A DNA stretch of 64,000 nt, from contig NZ_RZNC01000003.1 in assembly GCF_004078655.1 (NCBI RefSeq), forward strand, positions 310,001 through 374,000, given 5' to 3'. Source of the stretch: Labedella populi (GTDB taxonomy: Bacteria; Actinomycetota; Actinomycetes; Actinomycetales; Microbacteriaceae). The notes beneath the pieces are model-generated. The model did no database searches. It was not told the DNA's origin and saw nothing but the letters and a program-made list of their open reading frames with translations. Made by a program: the position numbers and the translations under genes. Positions 26,367 through 37,830 of the stretch are shown here, piece by piece. The stretch's first letter is position 1. Each line of letters starts with the position of its first letter.

Positions 26367-26726
26367 TCACGCCGAGGTGCCGCGGCGCTCTCGCAACTGG
26401 CGGAGCGCATCGTCGAGGAGCTGCTCAGCTTCCTCCTCCGTGCGGCGCTCCTTCACGTAGGCGAGGTGCGTCTTGTACGGCTCGAGTTTGCTGACTTCAG
26501 GCGGGTTGTTCCGATCGCGGCCCGCCGGCAGCCCGGACGACGGGCTGTCGATGACATCCGGGATCTCCTCGTCCGGCAGGTTCGCCGCAAAGTACTTCAC
26601 CGTCTCATTGCCGAGAGCGTCCCAGTACGAGATCGCGATGCGATCGGCATGGTAGCCGTGATCCTGTTCGCCCATCGGGCCGGCGCCGACACGCGAGCCC
26701 CTGATGGCACTTCCTCCTGCAGCCAT
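26367..26726 (-). CDS. rbpA: RNA polymerase-binding protein RbpA
   Basis: The 119-residue protein opens MAAGGSAIRGSRVGAGPMGE, the conserved N-terminal tail and basic linker of RbpA, and ends in a C-terminal sigma-interaction region (THLAYVKERRTEEEAEQLL). RbpA stabilises the sigma-A holoenzyme and open promoter complexes in actinobacteria. The central core has no cysteine at all, so the zinc-ribbon-like fold reported for some RbpA proteins cannot bind zinc through thiols here. The AGGAGG site before the ATG is the best in the window. It lies 9 nt after secG. Confidence 0.95.
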   Translation of the reverse strand: MAAGGSAIRGSRVGAGPMGEQDHGYHADRIAISYWDALGNETVKYFAANLPDEEIPDVIDSPSSGLPAGRDRNNPPEVSKLEPYKTHLAYVKERRTEEEAEQLLDDALRQLRERRGTSA

Positions 26727-26735
26727 GCGTTCCTC

Positions 26736-26987
26736 CTAGACGGCCGTCGCGAACTTCGTGAGAAGCCCGAGGACGACGATACTTGCGAACCACACCAGGC
26801 CGAGAATAACGGTGATGCGATTCAGGTTGCGCTCCGCGACCCCGGATGCACCGAGGTTCGAGCCCATACCGCCGCCGAACATGTCGGAGAGACCACCGCC
26901 ACGACCCTTGTGAAGCAGGATCAGGAACGTCAGCAGGAGGCTGGTGATGCCCAGCACGACCTGGAGGACGACTTGCAGAATATCCAC
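26736..26987 (-). CDS. secG: Preprotein translocase subunit SecG
   Basis: This 83-residue protein has two membrane spans (about 2-24 and 58-80) joined by the Gly-rich cytoplasmic loop KGRGGGLSDMFGGGMGS, the SecG hallmark. It assists SecYEG in protein export. The start is a GTG with AAAGG upstream. It follows tpiA, the common gap-pgk-tpiA-secG order of actinobacteria, but a TATACT box in the gap suggests a separate promoter as well. Confidence 0.95.
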   Translation of the reverse strand: MDILQVVLQVVLGITSLLLTFLILLHKGRGGGLSDMFGGGMGSNLGASGVAERNLNRITVILGLVWFASIVVLGLLTKFATAV

Positions 26988-27033
26988 GGAGGACCTTTCT
27001 TCGACGGGCGCGGTGATCCGAGGGCCGCCGTCA

Positions 27034-27039
27034 AGTATA
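27034..27039 (-). promoter_or_regulatory. -10 box TATACT upstream of secG
   Basis: TATACT on the minus strand would start a transcript near 27027, about 40 nt before the secG GTG, giving secG-rbpA expression independent of the glycolytic genes. The only -35-like hexamer, CTGACC, has a short 15-bp spacer. Confidence 0.4.
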
Positions 27040-27056
27040 ACCGGACGGTCCGCGGG

Positions 27057-27845
27057 TCAGACGCCGACGTGCTTCTGGAAGCGGACGATGCTCGCGAACT
27101 CGTTCACGTCGAGGCTCGCGCCACCGACGAGAGCGCCGTCGACATTCGGCTCGCGCATGAACCCAGCGATGTTCGACGACTTCACCGAGCCACCGTAGAG
27201 GATCCGCGTCCGCGCGGCCGCATCCTCTCCGAGGAGCTCACGGATGACCGAGCGCAGAGCGGCAGCGACCTGCTCAGCCTGGTCGGGCGTCGCCGCCTGA
27301 CCCGAGCCGATCGCCCACACGGGCTCGTATGCCACGACGATGTCCGCCGCTGCGCCGAGACCGTCGAGGGCGACACGGAGCTGCGCGACCGGGACGGCGC
27401 TCGGTCCGTGCTTCTCGAGGTCCTCGGCCGTCTCGCCGACGCAGATCACCGGCACGAGGCCGTGCTTCACGGCCGCGGCCGTCTTCGCTGCGACGACGGA
27501 GTCGTCCTCCCCGTGCAGGGTCCGACGTTCCGAGTGGCCGATGATGACGTAGGTGCAGTCGAGCTGCGAGAGGAACGCCCCGGAGATCTCCCCGGTGTAG
27601 GCACCCGAGTCGTGCATCGACACGTCCTGAGCACCGAAGGCGATCGGGAGCTTGTCGGCTGCGATCAACGTCTGCACGGAACGCAGGTCCGTGAACGGCG
27701 GGAACACGGCGACCTCCGCGGACTCGACGTCGTGCGACGCATCCTTGAGCGTCCACGCGAGCTTCTGGACGAACGCGATCGCCTGCAGGTGATCGAGGTT
27801 CATCTTCCAGTTGCCCGCGAGGAGCGGGACCCTGTTCACTGCCAT
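27057..27845 (-). CDS. tpiA: Triosephosphate isomerase
   Basis: This is a 262-residue TIM barrel with all catalytic residues: Lys in GNWKMN near 13, His in IIGHSERR near 100, Glu in AYEPVWAIGSG near 172, and the phosphate loop YGGSVKSSN. It interconverts dihydroxyacetone phosphate and glyceraldehyde-3-phosphate. The ATG start overlaps the pgk stop by 10 nt, implying translational coupling. It is full length. Confidence 0.97.
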   Translation of the reverse strand: MAVNRVPLLAGNWKMNLDHLQAIAFVQKLAWTLKDASHDVESAEVAVFPPFTDLRSVQTLIAADKLPIAFGAQDVSMHDSGAYTGEISGAFLSQLDCTYVIIGHSERRTLHGEDDSVVAAKTAAAVKHGLVPVICVGETAEDLEKHGPSAVPVAQLRVALDGLGAAADIVVAYEPVWAIGSGQAATPDQAEQVAAALRSVIRELLGEDAAARTRILYGGSVKSSNIAGFMREPNVDGALVGGASLDVNEFASIVRFQKHVGV

Positions 27846-29050
27846 CCGAGGACCTCCAGTCCCGGGAGACGCTTGCCCTCGAGGAACTCGAGACTCGCGC
27901 CGCCGCCTGTTGAAATGTGACCGAACCGGTCGTCGGAGAAGCCGAGCGCCCGGACCGCTGCAGCGGAATCACCGCCGCCGACGACCCCGAGGCCGTCGAC
28001 CTCGGTGAGCGCTTGCGCGACCGCCTTCGTACCCGCCGCGAACGGTTCGAGCTCGAAGACGCCCATGGGCCCGTTCCAGAAGACCGTCTTCGATGCGGCG
28101 ATGCGCTCCGCGAAGGCTGCGGAGGTCTCCGGACCGATGTCGAGGCCGAGCCCCGCCGCCCCGAAGGGTGTCGACTCGATCGCGTCTGCGGCCGTCACTT
28201 CGTGCGCCGCATCGGCGGCGAACTTCTCCGCCACCACGACGTCGGTCGGAAGCACGATTTCGACACCCCGCTCCTTCGCATCCGCGATGTAACCCTTGAC
28301 GGTGTCGATCTGGTCGGCTTCGAGGAGGCTCGAGCCCACGGAGTGGCCGAGGGCGGCGAGGAACGTGAACAGCATCCCGCCGCCGATGAGCAGCGAGTCG
28401 ACCCGCGGCAGGAGGTGCCCGATCACGCCGAGCTTGTCCGAGACCTTGGACCCGCCGAGCACGACGGTATAGGGGCGCTCGGGATTCTCGGTCAACCGAT
28501 CGAGCACCTCGAGTTCCGCCGCGATCAACAGCCCCGCGGCACTCGGGAGCGCTGAAGCGAGCTCGAAGACGCTCGCCTGCTTCCGATGCACGACTCCGAA
28601 GCCGTCGGACACGAAGGCATCGCCGAACGCCGCGAGCTTCTCCGCGAAGGCACGACGCTCCTCCGCGTCCTTGCTCGTCTCCGCCGCGTTGAAGCGGAGG
28701 TTCTCGAGCAGGGCCACGTCCCCCTCGCCCAGTCCGGCGACCGTCTCGGCCGCGGAGTCGCCGACGGTGTCCGCCGCGAAGGCGACGGGCTTGCCGAGCA
28801 GCTCGCTCAGTCGCTGGGCGACCGGGGCGAGGGTGTACTTCGGGTTCGGCTCGCCGTCGGGACGCCCGAGGTGCGAGATCACGACGACGCGAGCGCCCTG
28901 GTTGACGATCGCGTTGATCGTGGCGAGAGAGGCCCGCACACGGCCATCGTCCGTGATGACCCCGTCCTTGACAGGAACGTTGAGGTCACAACGGATGATG
29001 ACGCGCTTGCCTGCGAGCGATCCCAGTGAATCGAGGGTGCGCAGAGTCAC
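27836..29050 (-). CDS. pgk: Phosphoglycerate kinase
   Basis: The 404-residue two-domain kinase makes ATP from 1,3-bisphosphoglycerate. The N-terminal signature KRVIIRCDLNVPVKDG (14-29), the substrate loop SHLGRPDG, and the C-terminal nucleotide motifs NGPMGVFE and GGGDSAAAV are all present. The start is a GTG 7 nt after the gap stop, without an obvious Shine-Dalgarno, so it probably relies on ribosomes finishing gap. It overlaps tpiA by 10 nt downstream. Confidence 0.97.
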   Translation of the reverse strand: MTLRTLDSLGSLAGKRVIIRCDLNVPVKDGVITDDGRVRASLATINAIVNQGARVVVISHLGRPDGEPNPKYTLAPVAQRLSELLGKPVAFAADTVGDSAAETVAGLGEGDVALLENLRFNAAETSKDAEERRAFAEKLAAFGDAFVSDGFGVVHRKQASVFELASALPSAAGLLIAAELEVLDRLTENPERPYTVVLGGSKVSDKLGVIGHLLPRVDSLLIGGGMLFTFLAALGHSVGSSLLEADQIDTVKGYIADAKERGVEIVLPTDVVVAEKFAADAAHEVTAADAIESTPFGAAGLGLDIGPETSAAFAERIAASKTVFWNGPMGVFELEPFAAGTKAVAQALTEVDGLGVVGGGDSAAAVRALGFSDDRFGHISTGGGASLEFLEGKRLPGLEVLGWQ

Positions 29051-29057
29051 GGTTGTC

Positions 29058-30209
<1,152 letters not shown>

Positions 30210-30836
30210 TTAAGACAGTACCAGCAGGCCGTTCGTCTTCTCACGAGCGGCGGTGAAGCGTGCTTGAACGTTCGACCAGTCGACGATGTTCCAGAACGCC
30301 TTGACGTAATCGGCACGCACGTTCTGGTAGTCGAGGTAGTACGCGTGCTCCCAGACGTCGAGCATGAGCAGCGGAACGAGGCCGAGCGGAACGTTGCCCT
30401 GCTGGTCGAACAGCTGGAACACGCTGATGCGCTGACCGATGACGTCCCACGCGAGGACGGACCAGCCGGAACCCTGCACGCCGAGAGCCGTCGCGGTGAA
30501 GTGCGCCTGGAATGCGTCGAACGAGCCGAACGCGTCGTCAAGCGCGGCGGCCAGTTCCCCGGTCGGCTTGTCGCCGCCGTTCGGCGACATGTTGGTCCAG
30601 AAGATGGAGTGGTTGACGTGTCCGCCGAGGTTGAACGCGAGGTCCTTCTCGAGCTTGTTCACGTTCGCGAGGTTGCCGGACCCGCGGGCTTCCGCGAGCT
30701 GGGCGAGCGCCGTGTTCGCGCCCGTGACGTAGGTCTGGTGGTGCTTCGAGTGGTGCAGCTCCATGATGCGTCCCGAGATGCTCGGTTCCAACGCACTGTA
30801 GTCATAAGCCAGATCGGGAAGTGTGTATTCAGCCAT
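30210..30836 (-). CDS. sodA: Superoxide dismutase, Fe/Mn type
   Basis: The 208-residue enzyme has the metal ligands His28 (LHHSKHH), a second His in GHVNHSIFW, and Asp and His in [18 protein letters not shown] carries the outer-sphere Gln usual for this family. Mn versus Fe preference cannot be fixed from sequence; actinobacterial homologues include both. The start is the ATG with AGAGGAG upstream; nine preceding in-frame residues are excluded. No signal peptide is present. It lies between whiA and gap, with a TAGACT box 61 nt upstream and a terminator right after it, so it is a single-gene unit. Confidence 0.95.
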   Translation of the reverse strand: MAEYTLPDLAYDYSALEPSISGRIMELHHSKHHQTYVTGANTALAQLAEARGSGNLANVNKLEKDLAFNLGGHVNHSIFWTNMSPNGGDKPTGELAAALDDAFGSFDAFQAHFTATALGVQGSGWSVLAWDVIGQRISVFQLFDQQGNVPLGLVPLLMLDVWEHAYYLDYQNVRADYVKAFWNIVDWSNVQARFTAAREKTNGLLVLS

Positions 30837-30896
30837 CGATATCTCCTCTTTCCCGCCCTTCACCCGAGTCGGCGGAGGGCCTTGAGCGACGAGTCG

Positions 30897-30902
30897 AGTC
30901 TA
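30897..30902 (-). promoter_or_regulatory. -10 box TAGACT for sodA
   Basis: TAGACT on the minus strand would start the sodA mRNA near 30890, leaving a leader of about 54 nt with a normal ribosome binding site. No strong -35 is visible. Confidence 0.4.
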
Positions 30903-30955
30903 CTCGCGCACGCCGATCGTGAGACCGGGTTGAAAGTCCCGTCACGACCGTCTGC

Positions 30956-31936
30956 TCACAGCTCGTCGAGGTCGGACGGGAGGTTCGCGGACGTCCCCGG
31001 AAGCCCGAGGTCCGAGGCCTTCTTGTCCGCCATCGCGAGCAAGCGACGGATCCGTCCCGCGATGGCGTCCTTCGTCATGGGAGGGTCGGCGTGATGGCCG
31101 AGTTCGTCGAGACTCGCGTCGCGGTGGGCGAGACGCAACCGCCCGGCGTAGGCGAGGTGTTCGGGGATGTCGTCCGCGAGGATCTCCATCGCCCTCTCGA
31201 CGCGTGCACACGCCGCGACGGCGGCCTGCGCGGACCGGCGGAGGTTCGCATCGTCGAAGTTCACGAGCCGATTCGCGGTCGCTCGCACCTCTCGCCGCTG
31301 ACGCATGGCCTCCCACGACGCGACGGTCTCCGCGGCTCCCATGAGGGACAGCATCGTGCTGATGGCCTCGCCGTCGCGGATGACGACCCGGTGCACGCCT
31401 CGGACCTCACGGGCCTTCGCTGTGACACCGAGCCGGCCGGCGGCGCCGACGAGAGCCATGGCCGACTCGTTCCCGGGACACGTCACCTCGAGAGCGGACG
31501 ACCGCCCGGGGTCCGTGAGGGACCCGGCGGCCAGAAAGGCGCCGCGCCAGACCGCGGCGATCTCGTCGCGGGAACCCGTGGTCAGGCGGTTGGGCAATCC
31601 GCGGACCGGACGGCGACGTGCGTCGAGAAGACCCGTCTGCCGTGCGAGCGTCTCCCCACCCTCGATCACCCTGACGAGGTAGTACGGCGTGCGGCGCGAC
31701 CCGGACGGGGACACGACCGAGCCCTCGCTGCGCATCCCGTAGAGCTCGACGAGGTCACGACGCACTCGCGTCGCGAGCTCCGGGGTCTCGAGCTCCGACT
31801 CGATCGCGATGCGACCGGAGATCACATGGAGTCCCCCGCTGAAGCGCAGGATCGACGCGAGTTCCGCGGCCCGCACCGACGTGCGCGATTCGCGCACGCG
31901 GGTGAGTTCCGCTTTGACGTCCGTCGTGAGGGCCAA
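30956..31936 (-). CDS. whiA: DNA-binding regulator WhiA
   Basis: The 326-residue WhiA protein joins degenerate homing-endonuclease (LAGLIDADG-like) domains, RTPYYLVRV and [17 protein letters not shown] region, to a C-terminal helix-turn-helix ([30 protein letters not shown]). WhiA works with WhiB in Streptomyces sporulation and is kept in non-sporulating Gram-positives, where it affects cell division. The start is a TTG 6 nt after AAGGA. It follows rapZ by 45 nt; the usual intervening gene yvcK is missing. Confidence 0.95.
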   Translation of the reverse strand: MALTTDVKAELTRVRESRTSVRAAELASILRFSGGLHVISGRIAIESELETPELATRVRRDLVELYGMRSEGSVVSPSGSRRTPYYLVRVIEGGETLARQTGLLDARRRPVRGLPNRLTTGSRDEIAAVWRGAFLAAGSLTDPGRSSALEVTCPGNESAMALVGAAGRLGVTAKAREVRGVHRVVIRDGEAISTMLSLMGAAETVASWEAMRQRREVRATANRLVNFDDANLRRSAQAAVAACARVERAMEILADDIPEHLAYAGRLRLAHRDASLDELGHHADPPMTKDAIAGRIRRLLAMADKKASDLGLPGTSANLPSDLDEL

Positions 31937-31981
31937 TCTTCGTCCTTCGTTCCGTGTTCGTGTGGTCGCTCGCGGCGACCG

Positions 31982-32860
31982 TCATTCGCGCCCGAGGTCA
32001 CGGTGGTTGAGCGTCACCGCGACCCCGTCGAGCCGGGAGAGTCGGCTCGCCAGATACTCCGTCATCGCAACCGATCGGTGCTTGCCCCCGGTGCAGCCGA
32101 GGGCCAGGACGGCGTGACGCTTGTTCTCTCTCTGGTAGCCGTCGAGCACCGGCAGCAGCGCCTCGAGGTAGTGGTCGAGGAACTCCGTGGCCCCGTCGCG
32201 GCTCAGAACGTACTCGCTCACCTGTTCGTCGAGACCCGTCAGCGGCTTCAGTTCCGGAACCCAGAAGGGGTTGGGGAGGAAGCGCGCGTCGGCGACCATG
32301 TCCGCGTCGGGGGGCAGTCCGTACTTGAAGCCGAAGCTCATGATCGTGAGGTGGAGCGCGGGCGCCCCTTCCTCGGAGAACAAGTCCCGGATCTTGGTCG
32401 CGAGTTGGTGGATGTTCAGGTCCGATGTGTCGACGACGATGTCGCTCGATTCACGGATCGCTGCGAGACGACCACGCTCGATGCGGATGCCGTCGACGAT
32501 CGTGCCCGAACCCTGCAGGGGGTGAGGGCGCCGCACGGCCTCGAAGCGGCGGACGAGGACGGCGTCGGACGCGTCAAGGAAGAGGATGCGCACGTGCGCT
32601 CCCCCGCGCAGACTCTGCACGATGTCCTGGAGGGCTGCGAAGAAGTCGCGACCGCGGACATCGACGACGGCGGCCACCCGCGGGATGGCGCCTTCCGCGC
32701 GTTCGGCGAGGTCCGTGAGCGGACGCAGCATCTGCGGCGGGAGGTTGTCGACGACGTACCAGTCGAGATCCTCGAGAACGTTCGCGGCGGTCGATCGACC
32801 GGCTCCGGACATGCCCGTGACGATCAGGACCTGCTGCGGAGTCGGAGGCTCCTCGACCAT
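31982..32860 (-). CDS. rapZ: RapZ/YvcJ family P-loop protein
   Basis: This 292-residue nucleotide-binding protein has P-loop GMSGAGRST (16-24), in which Arg22 stands where the Walker lysine normally is, and a C-terminal [19 protein letters not shown] domain that binds small molecules in RapZ. E. coli RapZ guides RNase E to the GlmZ small RNA; that system is absent from actinobacteria, so its role here is open. The order uvrA-uvrC-rapZ-whiA is a typical actinobacterial cluster. The ATG is preceded by GAAGGAACGAGG. Confidence 0.93.
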   Translation of the reverse strand: MVEEPPTPQQVLIVTGMSGAGRSTAANVLEDLDWYVVDNLPPQMLRPLTDLAERAEGAIPRVAAVVDVRGRDFFAALQDIVQSLRGGAHVRILFLDASDAVLVRRFEAVRRPHPLQGSGTIVDGIRIERGRLAAIRESSDIVVDTSDLNIHQLATKIRDLFSEEGAPALHLTIMSFGFKYGLPPDADMVADARFLPNPFWVPELKPLTGLDEQVSEYVLSRDGATEFLDHYLEALLPVLDGYQRENKRHAVLALGCTGGKHRSVAMTEYLASRLSRLDGVAVTLNHRDLGRE

Positions 32861-32902
32861 CCGCCACCTCGTTCCTTCACCTCGGTCTGAACGTCACCCA
32901 GC

Positions 32903-34810
32903 CTAGTCATTCCTCAGCCGGTCGTGGACGGCTGAGGCGAGCTGAGGGCCGATGCCCTTGACTTCGGCGATCTCGTCCGTCGTCGCCGAGCGGAGCCGGG
33001 ACACGGAGCCGAAGGCCGTGAGGAGCTGCTTGACCCGGGACGGCCCGAGGCCGGGAATCTCTCCGAGGACCGACGAGATGTCACGCCGGCGTCGCTGCCG
33101 CTGGTAGCTGATGGCGAACCGATGGGCCTCGTCCCGTACGCGCTGGATCAGGAAGAGCGCCTCGCTCCCCCGCGGGAGGATCACCGGGAAGTCACTGTCG
33201 GGTACCCAGATCTCCTCGAGCCTCTTGGCGATCCCCGCGAGAGTGATCCCCTCGACCCCCGACTCCTCGAGAGCGCGTTGCGCAGCAGCGACCTGAGGGG
33301 CCCCGCCGTCGACGAGCAGCAGTTGAGGCGGATACGCGAACTTCTTGGGTTTCGCGACGGCCTCCACTTCGCCATCGGCGAGCGGGTCGGCGGGCGCCTC
33401 CGGCTCGTCCGGGTCGGGGGCTCCTCGCAGATACGCGAGGCGCCGTGTCAGGACCTGGTGGATCGAGTCCGTGTCGTCCGTCGACGAGGCGATCGAGAAC
33501 CGGCGGTATTGATCCTTCCGAGGCAGACCGTCTTCGAACACGACCATCGACGCGACGATGTTGGTGCCCGAGAGGTGCGAGACGTCGTAGCACTCGATGC
33601 GGAGCGGCGCGTCCTCCATGCCGAGCGCCTCCTTGATGTCGCCGAGGGCGGCCGACCGGGCGACGAAGTCCCCGCTCCTGCGAGTCTTGTAAAGCTGGAG
33701 CGAGTGCTTCGCGTTGACGACGGCCGTCTCCATGAGCGCGACCTTCTCGCCGCGCTTGGCCACCTGGACCTTGACCTTGCCCCGACCGCGGCGTTCGCTC
33801 AGGAAGGTCTCCAATTCCGCGAGGTCCTCGGGAACCGCGGGGACGTAGATCTCCTTCGGGATGGACTCCCGACCGGCGTCGGCGTACGCGCGCAGCAACG
33901 TGCGCTCCACGAGTTCAGGAGTGTCGATGTCGAGTTCCTTGTCGACCGTCCAGGAGCGCACACCGCGTACGCGCCCGCCCCTCACGATGAACTGCTGCAC
34001 GGCGGCGGACAGCTCGTCGTGCTCGAAGCCGAAGAGGTCGGCGTCGACACGGTCCGCGAGCACCACCGCGCTCTTCTCGAGGACGGCCTCCAACGCGAGC
34101 AGCCGATCGCGGTAGCGCGCTGCCGCTTCGTAGTCCTGCCGTTCCGCCGCCGCCTTCATCTTCTTGGTCGCGTCGGTCGTGAACCGGCGATCGTGACCCG
34201 ACATGAAGGCGACGAAGTCGTCGACGATCTCACGATGCTCCTCGATCGTCACCCGACCGGAGCACGGCCCGCCACATCGCCCGATCTGTCCGGGGAAGCA
34301 CGGGCGCCCCGACTGCATGGCCCGCTTGTAGCTCGAGTCGGAGCACGTCCGGATGGGGAAGGCCTTGATCATCAAATCGATCGTGTCATGCACCGCCCAG
34401 ATCTTCGGGTAGGGACCGAAGTACTTGGCGCCGCGGATCTTCGTGTTCCGTGTGACCATCACCCGCGGCGCCTCGTCCCCGAGGGTGATGGCCATGAAGG
34501 GGTACGTCTTGTCGTCGCGGAACTTGACGTTGAAGGGCGGGTCGAGCTCCTTGATCCAGGTGTACTCGAGCTGAAGTGCCTCGATGTCGGAACCGACGAC
34601 CGTCCACATGACGCCCGTCGCCGACGTGACCATGCGTCGAGTGCGTTCGTGCAGGGTGTGCAACGGCGCGAAGTAGTTCGAGAGTCGCGCCCGCAGGTTC
34701 TTCGCCTTGCCGACGTAGAGCACCCGTCCGCCCTCGCCGGTGAACCGGTACACCCCCGGCTCGGTGGGGATCTCGCCAGCCTTCGGCCGATACGTACGCG
34801 GATCCGCCAT
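32903..34810 (-). CDS. uvrC: Excinuclease ABC subunit C
   Basis: This 635-residue dual nuclease has an N-terminal GIY-YIG domain ([23 protein letters not shown]), a Cys cluster ([13 protein letters not shown]), a UVR motif that binds UvrB, an RNase H-like C-terminal nuclease ([13 protein letters not shown] and VDGGAPQV), and a final helix-hairpin-helix pair. It cuts on both sides of the lesion held by UvrB. The ATG lies 2 nt after the uvrA stop, so it is co-translated with uvrA. Confidence 0.97.
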   Translation of the reverse strand: MADPRTYRPKAGEIPTEPGVYRFTGEGGRVLYVGKAKNLRARLSNYFAPLHTLHERTRRMVTSATGVMWTVVGSDIEALQLEYTWIKELDPPFNVKFRDDKTYPFMAITLGDEAPRVMVTRNTKIRGAKYFGPYPKIWAVHDTIDLMIKAFPIRTCSDSSYKRAMQSGRPCFPGQIGRCGGPCSGRVTIEEHREIVDDFVAFMSGHDRRFTTDATKKMKAAAERQDYEAAARYRDRLLALEAVLEKSAVVLADRVDADLFGFEHDELSAAVQQFIVRGGRVRGVRSWTVDKELDIDTPELVERTLLRAYADAGRESIPKEIYVPAVPEDLAELETFLSERRGRGKVKVQVAKRGEKVALMETAVVNAKHSLQLYKTRRSGDFVARSAALGDIKEALGMEDAPLRIECYDVSHLSGTNIVASMVVFEDGLPRKDQYRRFSIASSTDDTDSIHQVLTRRLAYLRGAPDPDEPEAPADPLADGEVEAVAKPKKFAYPPQLLLVDGGAPQVAAAQRALEESGVEGITLAGIAKRLEEIWVPDSDFPVILPRGSEALFLIQRVRDEAHRFAISYQRQRRRRDISSVLGEIPGLGPSRVKQLLTAFGSVSRLRSATTDEIAEVKGIGPQLASAVHDRLRND

Positions 34811-34812
34811 CC

Positions 34813-37704
34813 TCAGCCGGCCTTGCGGTTCAGTTCCCGCTCGGTGTCGAAGATCTCCTTGAGGAACACTCCCGTGTGGCTCTTCTTGACCGTCGCGAGC
34901 TTCTCGGGCGTGCCCGTCGCGAGCACGCGACCGCCCCCGGCTCCGCCCTCCGGACCCATGTCGATGAGCCAGTCGGCCGACTTGATGACATCGAGGTTGT
35001 GTTCGATGACGATGACGGTGTTGCCCTTGTCGACAAGGCTCCCGAGGACCAGCAGGAGCTTTCGGACGTCCTCGAAGTGGAGACCCGTGGTCGGTTCGTC
35101 GAGGACGTACACGCTGCGACCGTTCGTGCGGCGCTGGAGTTCTGTGGCGAGCTTGACGCGCTGTGCTTCACCGCCGGACAGGGTCGTGGCGCTTTGCCCG
35201 AGACGCACGTATCCGAGGCCGACGTCGACGAGGGTCTTGAGGAAGCGGTGGATCGACGAGATGGGTTCGAAGAACTCGGCCGCCTCGGCGATCGGCATGT
35301 CGAGCACCTCGGCGATGTTCTTGCCCTTGTAGTGCACCGTGAGCGTGTCGCGGTTGTACCGCGCTCCCCCGCACACCTCGCACGCGACGTAGACGTCGGG
35401 GAGGAAGTTCATCTCGATCTTGATCGTGCCGTCTCCGGAACACGCCTCGCAGCGGCCGCCCTTGACGTTGAAGCTGAAGCGACCGGGCTGATAACCGCGT
35501 GTCTTCGCCTCGACGGTTTCGGAGAACAGGGTACGGATCCGGTCGAACACACCCGTGTAGGTCGCGGGGTTGGACCTCGGGGTCCGTCCGATCGGCGCCT
35601 GGTCGACGTGGATGACCTTGTCGAGCTGCTCGAGCCCCGTGACGCGCGTGTGCTTCGCCGGCACCTTGCGCGCGCCGTTGAGCTTGTTCGCGAGCACTCG
35701 GTACAACACGTCGTTCACGAGCGAGGACTTACCGGATCCGCTTACTCCCGTGACGGCCGTGAACACGCCGAGCGGGAAGTCGACCGTCACGTTGCGCAGG
35801 TTGTTCGCCGAGGCGCCCACGACCGAGATCATGCGATCCGGATCGACGGGACGACGCCGCTCGGGGGTCTCGATCGACTTGCGCCCCGACAGGTAGTCTC
35901 CCGTGAGCGACGCGTGCTCGGCGACGAGCGACTCGTAGTCGCCGGAGTGCACGACGGTTCCGCCGTTGACGCCGGCACCGGGCCCGATATCGACGATCCA
36001 GTCAGCGGTGCGGATCGTGTCCTCGTCGTGCTCGACGACGATGAGCGTGTTGCCGAGGTCGCGCAGCTTGACGAGCGTCTCGATGAGACGGCGGTTGTCG
36101 CGCTGGTGCAGGCCGATGCTCGGTTCATCGAGCACGTAGAGGACACCGGTGAGTCCTGAGCCGATCTGCGTCGCCAGTCGGATGCGCTGAGCTTCTCCGC
36201 CCGACAACGAACCGGCGGAGCGCGCGAGATCGAGGTAGCCGAGGCCGACCTCGTTGAGGAAGTCGAGCCGGAGCTTGATCTCACGCAGGACCTGCGCCGC
36301 GATCTTGGCCTCTCGGTCGGTGAGGTCGAGCCGGTCCATGAAGGCCCGCGCGTCCTCGAGACTGAGGAGCGAGACGTCGGCGATGTTCTCGCCGTGGACG
36401 AGCACCGCGAGCACCTCCGGCTTCAACCGCTTGCCCTGGCAGACGGGGCAGTTGACCTCACGCAGGTACTCGGCCCACCGGCTGCGCTGCACGTCGGTCT
36501 CGGCCTGGAGGTACTGGCGCTCGATGTAGGGCATGACGCCCTCGAACCCCGACGAGTAGCTCATCTCCCGGCCGTACCGGTTGCGCCACTTGACCTTGAC
36601 CTTGAAGTTCTCGCCGCGGAGGACCGCCTCCTGGACCCGCTTCGGGAGGTCCTTCCAGGGCGTGCTGAGGGAGAAGTCGAGGTCGCGGGCAAGACCCTCG
36701 AGGAGCTTCTCGTAGTACTGGTAGAGCCCCTTGCCCTGCGTCGTCCAGGGCACGATGACGCCCTCGTCGATGCTCAACGACCCGTCGCCGAGGAGGAGTT
36801 CGTCGTCGACGGCCATCTTCGTGCCGAGGCCGGAGCACTCGGGGCACGCCCCGAACGGCGCGTTGAACGAGAACGTCCGCGGCTCGATCTCCGTGAGTTG
36901 GATCGGGTGGTTGTTGGGGCAGGAGAGCTTCTCGGAGTAGGTCGTCGTGCTCTCGGGCCCCTGCTCGTCGACGAAGTTGATCTGGACGACGCCGTCGGTG
37001 AGTGAGAGCGCGGTCTCGAGCGAGTCGGTGAGGCGCGTGAGCGCGTCCGGGCCCGCGACGAGCCGGTCGACGACGACCGAGATGTCGTGCTTGTACGACT
37101 TCTTCAACGTAGGCGGGTCGCTCAACTGCACCGTCTCGCCGTCGACGACGGCGCGGGCGTAGCCCTTCGCGGACAACTCCTGGAAGAGGTCGACGAACTC
37201 GCCCTTCTTCTGCGACACGACCGGGCTCATGACCATGTAGCGCGTACCGGCTTCGAGGTTCATGAGCTGGTCGGCGATCTGCTGGACCGTCTGTCGCTGG
37301 ATGCGTTCACCGCACACCGGGCAATGGGGCACGCCGATGCGCGCCCAGAGCAAACGCATGTAGTCGTACACCTCGGTGATCGTGCCGACCGTCGACCGCG
37401 GGTTGCGGTTCGTCGACTTCTGGTCGATGGAGACGGCGGGACTCAGGCCTTCGATGAAGTCGACGTCGGGGCGATCGACCTGCCCGAGGAACTGCCGGGC
37501 GTAGGCAGAGAGCGATTCGACGTAGCGGCGCTGGCCCTCAGCGAAGATCGTGTCGAACGCGAGAGACGACTTCCCCGAGCCCGAGAGCCCCGTGAAGACG
37601 ACGAGGGAATCGCGAGGGATGTCGAGATCGACGTTCTGGAGATTGTGGACACGGGCACCACGGACACTGAGTTGCGCGCTCTGCTCTACTGGGGAAATCG
37701 ACAC
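34813..37704 (-). CDS. uvrA: Excinuclease ABC subunit A
   Basis: This 963-residue ABC ATPase dimer component detects damaged DNA. Walker A of the first domain is GLSGSGKSS near 40; both signature regions ([11 protein letters not shown] and [11 protein letters not shown]) and both zinc modules (CPVC near 126, CEAC and CEVC in the second half) are present, and the end is [11 protein letters not shown] followed by the C-terminal tail. The GTG start follows a TAGACT box by exactly 6 nt with no Shine-Dalgarno, so the uvrA-uvrC message is probably leaderless. A hairpin separates it from uvrB. Confidence 0.97.
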   Translation of the reverse strand: MSISPVEQSAQLSVRGARVHNLQNVDLDIPRDSLVVFTGLSGSGKSSLAFDTIFAEGQRRYVESLSAYARQFLGQVDRPDVDFIEGLSPAVSIDQKSTNRNPRSTVGTITEVYDYMRLLWARIGVPHCPVCGERIQRQTVQQIADQLMNLEAGTRYMVMSPVVSQKKGEFVDLFQELSAKGYARAVVDGETVQLSDPPTLKKSYKHDISVVVDRLVAGPDALTRLTDSLETALSLTDGVVQINFVDEQGPESTTTYSEKLSCPNNHPIQLTEIEPRTFSFNAPFGACPECSGLGTKMAVDDELLLGDGSLSIDEGVIVPWTTQGKGLYQYYEKLLEGLARDLDFSLSTPWKDLPKRVQEAVLRGENFKVKVKWRNRYGREMSYSSGFEGVMPYIERQYLQAETDVQRSRWAEYLREVNCPVCQGKRLKPEVLAVLVHGENIADVSLLSLEDARAFMDRLDLTDREAKIAAQVLREIKLRLDFLNEVGLGYLDLARSAGSLSGGEAQRIRLATQIGSGLTGVLYVLDEPSIGLHQRDNRRLIETLVKLRDLGNTLIVVEHDEDTIRTADWIVDIGPGAGVNGGTVVHSGDYESLVAEHASLTGDYLSGRKSIETPERRRPVDPDRMISVVGASANNLRNVTVDFPLGVFTAVTGVSGSGKSSLVNDVLYRVLANKLNGARKVPAKHTRVTGLEQLDKVIHVDQAPIGRTPRSNPATYTGVFDRIRTLFSETVEAKTRGYQPGRFSFNVKGGRCEACSGDGTIKIEMNFLPDVYVACEVCGGARYNRDTLTVHYKGKNIAEVLDMPIAEAAEFFEPISSIHRFLKTLVDVGLGYVRLGQSATTLSGGEAQRVKLATELQRRTNGRSVYVLDEPTTGLHFEDVRKLLLVLGSLVDKGNTVIVIEHNLDVIKSADWLIDMGPEGGAGGGRVLATGTPEKLATVKKSHTGVFLKEIFDTERELNRKAG

Positions 37705-37710
37705 CTCAAA

Positions 37711-37716
37711 AGTCTA
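37711..37716 (-). promoter_or_regulatory. -10 box TAGACT, leaderless start of uvrA
   Basis: TAGACT ends 6 nt before the uvrA GTG, so +1 is predicted at the start codon itself. I saw no convincing LexA box upstream. Confidence 0.5.
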
Positions 37717-37780
37717 CGGTGACCCACTGACACTCGGTCCCGCTGGGCCCTCGCCCTCCGCGAACAGCGCGACGGCGAGA

Positions 37781-37817
37781 TGGGTTCCGAGGCGCCGCGT
37801 CGGCACCCCGGAGCCCA
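37781..37817 (-). terminator. uvrB terminator hairpin
   Basis: Two 17-nt arms around a 3-nt loop pair with 14 Watson-Crick and 2 G-U pairs and one A-C mismatch on the minus strand. On the plus strand the same arms give two mismatches, so the structure fits the uvrB transcript better. It starts 14 nt after the uvrB stop. Confidence 0.6.
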
Positions 37818-37830
37818 TCGTTCGCGTACG

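Noticed and set aside
37705-37830. A possible LexA (SOS) box upstream of uvrA (CGAAC followed by GCGCGACG)
   Set aside because: Only one half matches the actinobacterial SOS consensus, and the element lies inside the uvrB terminator gap.
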